Assembly: GCA_029379385.1 (NCBI GenBank)
Contig: CM055613.1
Span: 13,906,001-13,970,000 of the forward strand
Direction of reading: 5' to 3'
Length of the DNA stretch: 64,000 nucleotides
From: Quillaja saponaria
Lineage: Eukaryota > Streptophyta > Magnoliopsida > Fabales > Quillajaceae
How positions within the stretch are numbered: position 1 is the first letter of the stretch; each line of letters opens with the position of its first letter. The position numbers and the translations under genes are program-made. The notes under the pieces are model-generated. The model was not told where the DNA came from. It worked only from the letters and a program-made list of their open reading frames with translations, and searched no databases. Positions 59,635 through 64,000 of the stretch are shown one piece after another.

Positions 59635-60727
59635 TTTTCTGCTTCATAAAAAATGTAATTAACCAATATTAGCACACAATACACACACACATATATATAT
59701 TAAAAAATTGTCAATGAGCAAAATCATCTCCAATTGAATAAAAAAAACATATTAATGTATTTGAAAATTCTATTTATCTTAGAATTGAATTAGTAGAACC
59801 AGTTGCCGATAAAAGAGATAAAATAAAGATTAATTTGATAATATAGACTATTTTTTTTCTTCTTTTTCAAGTAGCGTTGATTAGTTTAGCAACAAAAAAA
59901 AATTAAAAAATGCTATGATTAGAATAGTAGTGCCCAATTTTCAACAAAATCCCTCCTAGATGAAAAAATATATATAATAGTCTGAGTTAAAATAAATTAA
60001 GAAAATATTTTATGAACAACAATCAAATATACATTGAATTAAGATCCTGTTGTCAGGTTGTGGCAAAGTGTTTTCTACATAGTGCCAGAACAAATGGAAG
60101 GGAGACTAATAGTGTACAACAAGTGTAAATAGTAATTTTTGGTTGTACATGATATAGATAAACCTATTGCACTGTAAATATTTTGATGACAAAAAAGAAT
60201 AAACAACAATAGCATCTCAGTAGCTAAGTGAAATTGCTAGTTACTATAGAATTGACAACTTTCCTACCTTCCTACCAAATTTTTAATTGTTGTTAAGCCC
60301 AACTCCTAAGAGAATTATATTACTAAACTTGGAGACTCTGAATCAAGTCCTCATATAAGCTGAAAATATGAATGAGTGCAAAGTAGCAATCCCCAACAAA
60401 CCCAATTTCAATTAAGCACTTCAAAGCATTGGAAAAACAAAACTTTATTGAAATAGCTCCTTTGCGTGGTTATTTTGGTGTATCAAAACATTTAAGTCAT
60501 TTATAAATCATCCCAAAGAAGGGAGAATCTAATATGCAAATCCAATCAGAAAAACGAACATAGTTTGTTACGTTTAGATATGCTGATACTGATTTATAAA
60601 TGGAGGGCAGTAGAATTCTCCTATTACCCTTTATTTTCCTTTCTGTTTCCTTCAATTTATATACCCTAAGTCCTCCATTCTCAACAATTTCAGTATCTTT
60701 CATGCATATTGGGCTCAAATTCAGGGA

Positions 60728-61050
60728 GATTGAAGACTAAATAGAAATTAAGTCATTACTCAATAGAAGTTGAATTCGTGGAGAATGAAGGTTTGAGATT
60801 TATTGTCCAAAGAGCCTCCAGAGAGAGAAAAGCAAAAGTCGGCCAAGAGCTTCAATACACCCTAGTGGGGAAAAAAAAAAGGAGGAACGGAGAAATTACG
60901 GGAAAAAATTTAATTAAGGAAAAAAAAAAAAAGAATGGCTGGCATGGAAAAAAAAGATTTTGGGATGTTTGGATACAAGTTTAAAAAGTTGATGTGGCAT
61001 AATTGTGTGAGGAGGTAATGTGAGGATGTTGTCTGTATGTAGCATTATTG
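60728..61050 (-). repeat. MULE right terminal inverted repeat
   Basis: About 323 bp, the inverted partner of 56207-56550. The outer end is TGTATGTAGCATTATTG and the inner end is GATTGAAGACTAAATAGAAA. Confidence 0.93.
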
Positions 61051-61059
61051 AATTTAAAA

Positions 61060-62278
61060 ATTGACTCAATCTTAATAAATAAGTCTTATCTGATTTGAAT
61101 ATGACCTGAATTTGAAATTTTTAATTAAAAATTAAATAAAATAACAACAAATCGATTAAGTATATACAAAAAACAACACAGTTTTACATAAATATCGAAT
61201 TTGACTAAAAAATTACTACCTAACCAACAAGTCATCTTTCTACACCATTATAAAAGAGTGAATAATTTAATACTAATATACCACTACTACTTTACTTGTT
61301 GCTACATATTAAGTATTTCTCATCATTCTATGCAACCCGTGTGGGTGCGGCATCGATGCCGGCCCGTATTTTCATAAAAATCCTTTTTCATTTTGCCGGT
61401 TTATTCCCTAATACAGTCTTAGAACAATCAAACAGCATGGTCATACCTCATCTACACCGTTCATAAGTTACATTAAAAAGCATGAAAACATCTAAGCCGT
61501 TCATTGCAAGTCAGAGGAGTATTACAGTGAGGATAGTGTGAATTTTAGAAATTTTTGGCCTGCCTCCAATTTTTCTTTCTTTCTTTTTAGGCGAGGACAT
61601 TGTGGGCTCGAAGTTTTGGACTTTTGAGGTTGGCTTCTACTTTAAGCGGAATTCAATATTGGTTGGCTGGCACAGAAGGGCAAAGCACCCTGGAAATTTA
61701 CAACGATAACTCCAAAGCTCACTAGGACCGTCCACCTTATTACCATCATTCAGGGAACGCTTAGAGGTGGGATTTTGCTGTAGTGAAAAGTGGCGACGAC
61801 TTGGCTCAAAAAGTTATTGGCTCTTGTTAATCTCCACTGGTATCTTCGTTTTGAACTGTAAGCTATCTATTCCTCGATTCAAGAATTGGGGAATCTAGGA
61901 AGAAACCCATTTTTTTAGTTTAGAAAATATCAAATAAAACCCATTTCATATTTGGAGAATTTGTTGTAACCCATTTCAGTTTGTATCTTACTCTTTCCTG
62001 TATGTTTGTAGATGGAATTATTGAAGAATCTGGACAAACCCATCTCAATTTCAGGTCAGATTGTATTCACTGTCCACTTTATTCTTATGAAATAGAGTGG
62101 CGTCCAGTGGACTAAGTGGGATCAATTTCAATCATTTGTTTTGAGTTCAGTTGGCTGTTGGCATTTACTTCGTTTTGGGATTTACAATTCTTCGCATGCA
62201 GTCAAGTTTGCAAATTTCGCATAAAAGCTCAATTGTTGAGTTCATTAATAAAGATTATCAATTTTTGGTTGGATTATT
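61060..62278 (+). other. Upstream region of the F-box gene
   Basis: AT-rich DNA up to about 61300, then a more GC-balanced stretch (61320-62278) that fits promoter and leader of the F-box gene. A 5' leader intron is possible because several GT and AG signals occur, but I cannot place it. No other ORF looks real. Confidence 0.4.
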
Positions 62279-64000
62279 ATGTCGGCTGAACCCTGCGGCT
62301 GGAGCTTGCTTCAGTGTCTGTCCGATGATGTATTTACCATTATCTCCAGGTCTCTCTTGCCGAGGGATATGTGTAATCTCAGTCTTTGCTGCAGGAGTTT
62401 GTCAGCTCTTGTGGCCTCTGAAAAAATCTGGCACACCCAGTGTGACAGGTTGGCAATTGTGCCCCATAAAGACCTTGTTGATTGGCGAAAAGGTGTGTCT
62501 TCTTACAAGGCACTTTACCGTTTTCTAGTTAGTGTTCAGCCATTAATTGGAATATGGGTTCACCAGAACCCTGAGCTCGGAAATGTAGTGTATGTCATGC
62601 CTGGTTTTCTTTCGGTTGTTGGGTGTCGGATAATTCCACAAGAGCTTGGCCCATTGGGCATCGAAGATGGCCCTATTCTTTGGGCACCGGTCTTTGAAAT
62701 TATTAGTGATTTTGATGGTTTGACCACATTTTTTCTACACGGAAGAGAGAAGGGAAATGACTATCTTTATCCTGGATCTGTTAAGCGAATAGAGAGGACT
62801 TGCAATGTGCTATTGCTCGAGGTTGAACCTAGGCAACGGAAACTTGGGAGTAAAATGCTGCAAAGTAAAAGCTTTGTTCACCATTCAGATAAGGAGGTAA
62901 CAACAAAAGTTTGTAGATCAAACAGTGGACTTTCAAGGTCACCAAGGGTGTTTGGACAAAATGAAGGTAGTTATTCCCTTTAGTAGATTGGCTTTTAGTG
63001 ATAGAAGAAAGTTGCTTGAGATTGTTATGAGCCAAGTTCGTCAAAATGTGCTTGATACTGCAGTTGGGCCACTATTTCCTCTGATAAGGGATGATGAGAT
63101 AACTTTCAAAAAGATGTGGTGCTCCTATTGGAACGAAGATCACGTCTTATGCAAATGTGCAAGCTTGGTAGTGGTCAGATTGAATCAAGTTCTCAACTAC
63201 CAGCTGTTCCGACCCAGTTAGAAATGAGTGACATCATAAAAAGCCTAGACTGTTCAAAGGGTCTTTGCAATTATCTCAATGAAGAAGATGGTCACGCACA
63301 AAGCACCAAGAGAAAAAGTCTTGGTGGATATTTCAGGGATAGCCTTAAACAGATTTTGGGGAAATCTAGCTCAATTAATGGTAGCCATTCAAATTCTAAG
63401 AAAAATACTTCATCCTGCAGTGAGAATAAGCATGCACAGCTTCATGAGTTCCTGAAATCTGGTGACAGCATAAAACTAGCATTACATGCTTCCACTATAA
63501 AGTTATCGTCTTATCGAACATGGCCAAATATGCATGACAGCCGCTTTGCCCTTTACAAGCTACCCATGCGAGTATCCACAGTTGACCAAGAATATGCTGG
63601 TTTATGGGGAGGGACTTTCGGTTGGCCTCCAGGTAAGCCAACTGAAGACAAGCCTGGAAAGGCTCTATTCTTCCTTCTTCTCTCTTACGAGGAGTCCCAG
63701 GGCCAACAGCTGCTCATTGCTACCAAAATATTGGAAGGCACACACTATGTCTTGCATCCTAACGGCTCTGCAATGTTTATAGTAAATGTCAATGAGTCTT
63801 CACTTGATCCATTCCCTTGGGATACCGATGCAGATTCACTTCCTCTGAATATTAAGCATACTTTCTCCGGTGAAGGTATTGCGAATGGTTATGGGTTCAG
63901 GTATCCTGGATCAAAGCCCGGTTCTCTATTTGTTTTTCAAAATGGTGTGCTTGCCTTTATTTGGAAGGAGTCAGGGGCTGTCTTGACTTTGCAAAGACTT
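62279..64000 (+). CDS. F-box protein gene, 3' end beyond window, two 1-base frameshifts
   Basis: The start is the ATG at 62279 (MSAEPCGWSLLQCL). The F-box spans about residues 10-55 (LSDDVFTIISRSLLPRDMCN, LCCRSLSALVASEKIW) and should bind SKP1 in an SCF ubiquitin ligase. A long conserved region follows (GIWVHQNPELGNVVYVMPGF, CRIIPQELGPLGIEDGP). It resembles the family of Arabidopsis At5g39450, from memory. The frame is lost at about 62962: an extra T fits best, and the next conserved part (VVIPFSRLAFSDRRKLLEIV) is in another frame. It returns at about 63098, where one lost G fits (NFQKDVVLLLERRSRLMQM). From there the original frame stays open to the window end (YAGLWGGTFGWPPGKP). Without the shifts translation stops at 62983. 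This is either a young pseudogene or a pair of sequence errors. Confidence 0.85.

Larger units (their letters stand above)
56207..61050 (-). mobile_element. Mutator-like element (MULE), 4844 bp
   Basis: Long terminal inverted repeats begin CAACAATACTACATACAAAC on the left and, on the complement of the right, CAATAATGCTACATACAGAC. They are flanked by an exact 9-bp duplication AATTTAAAA (56198-56206 and 61051-61059), the length typical of Mutator-like elements. It carries one FAR1-like transposase gene on the minus strand, broken. Between the right TIR and the gene (59640-60727), and between the gene and the left TIR, I see no second gene. The terminal repeats include homopolymer T and A runs that differ in length between the two ends. 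Confidence 0.95.

Overview
The window is nuclear DNA of a dicot flowering plant; I cannot name the species. It is AT-rich, its genes have GT-AG introns and plant-specific families (RGLG-type RING ligase, plant GATA factor, cyanobacterial-type organellar MnmG), and it is packed with plant transposon families. I see no tRNA or rRNA gene, CRISPR array or bacterial-type operon.

Host genes. (1) 1150-5093, + strand: the 3' part of an RGLG/copine-type RING E3 ubiquitin ligase; its first exons lie upstream of the window. (2) 10924-11094, - strand: a 56-residue protein of a small plant family, with two G-boxes about 460-560 bp upstream. (3) 28078-28713, - strand: a single-exon class I GATA transcription factor. 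(4) 40857-50597, + strand: a complete 13-exon gene for organellar MnmG/GidA (729 residues by my splice model), with one GC-AG intron. (5) 51893-52447, + strand: a two-helix membrane protein of unknown function. (6) 62279 to the window end, + strand: an F-box protein with two compensating 1-base frameshifts.

Transposons, several with boundaries readable from terminal repeats and target-site duplications (TSDs). 7940-9335: an imperfect foldback element with a 421-bp hAT-type MITE (TSD GATACCAC) in its right arm. 13666-26855: a CACTA (En/Spm) element with a decayed TNP2-type transposase, a TNP1/Ptta-type gene and a long hairpin near its 3' end, split by a complete 5045-bp hAT element at 18839-23883 (TSD ATTTAATG). 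30349-33132: a cluster of short Helitron-like elements, flanked by copies of a larger duplicated segment. 34869-40602: an old Ty3/gypsy retrotransposon on the minus strand (TSD ATAAC) that has lost gag to RT but keeps an antisense extra ORF. 56207-61050: a MULE with about 330-bp terminal repeats (TSD AATTTAAAA) and a broken FAR1-like transposase. A dispersed TIR repeat occurs in an intron of the RGLG gene and in an intron of the MnmG gene.

The host genes show no shared pathway; they sit as islands between repeats. The best candidates for a second look are the nested CACTA/hAT pair with its transition-type stop codons and terminal hairpin, the retrotransposon with an antisense extra ORF, the small G-box-associated gene, and the F-box gene with paired frameshifts. 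I found no clear evidence of a new multi-gene system.
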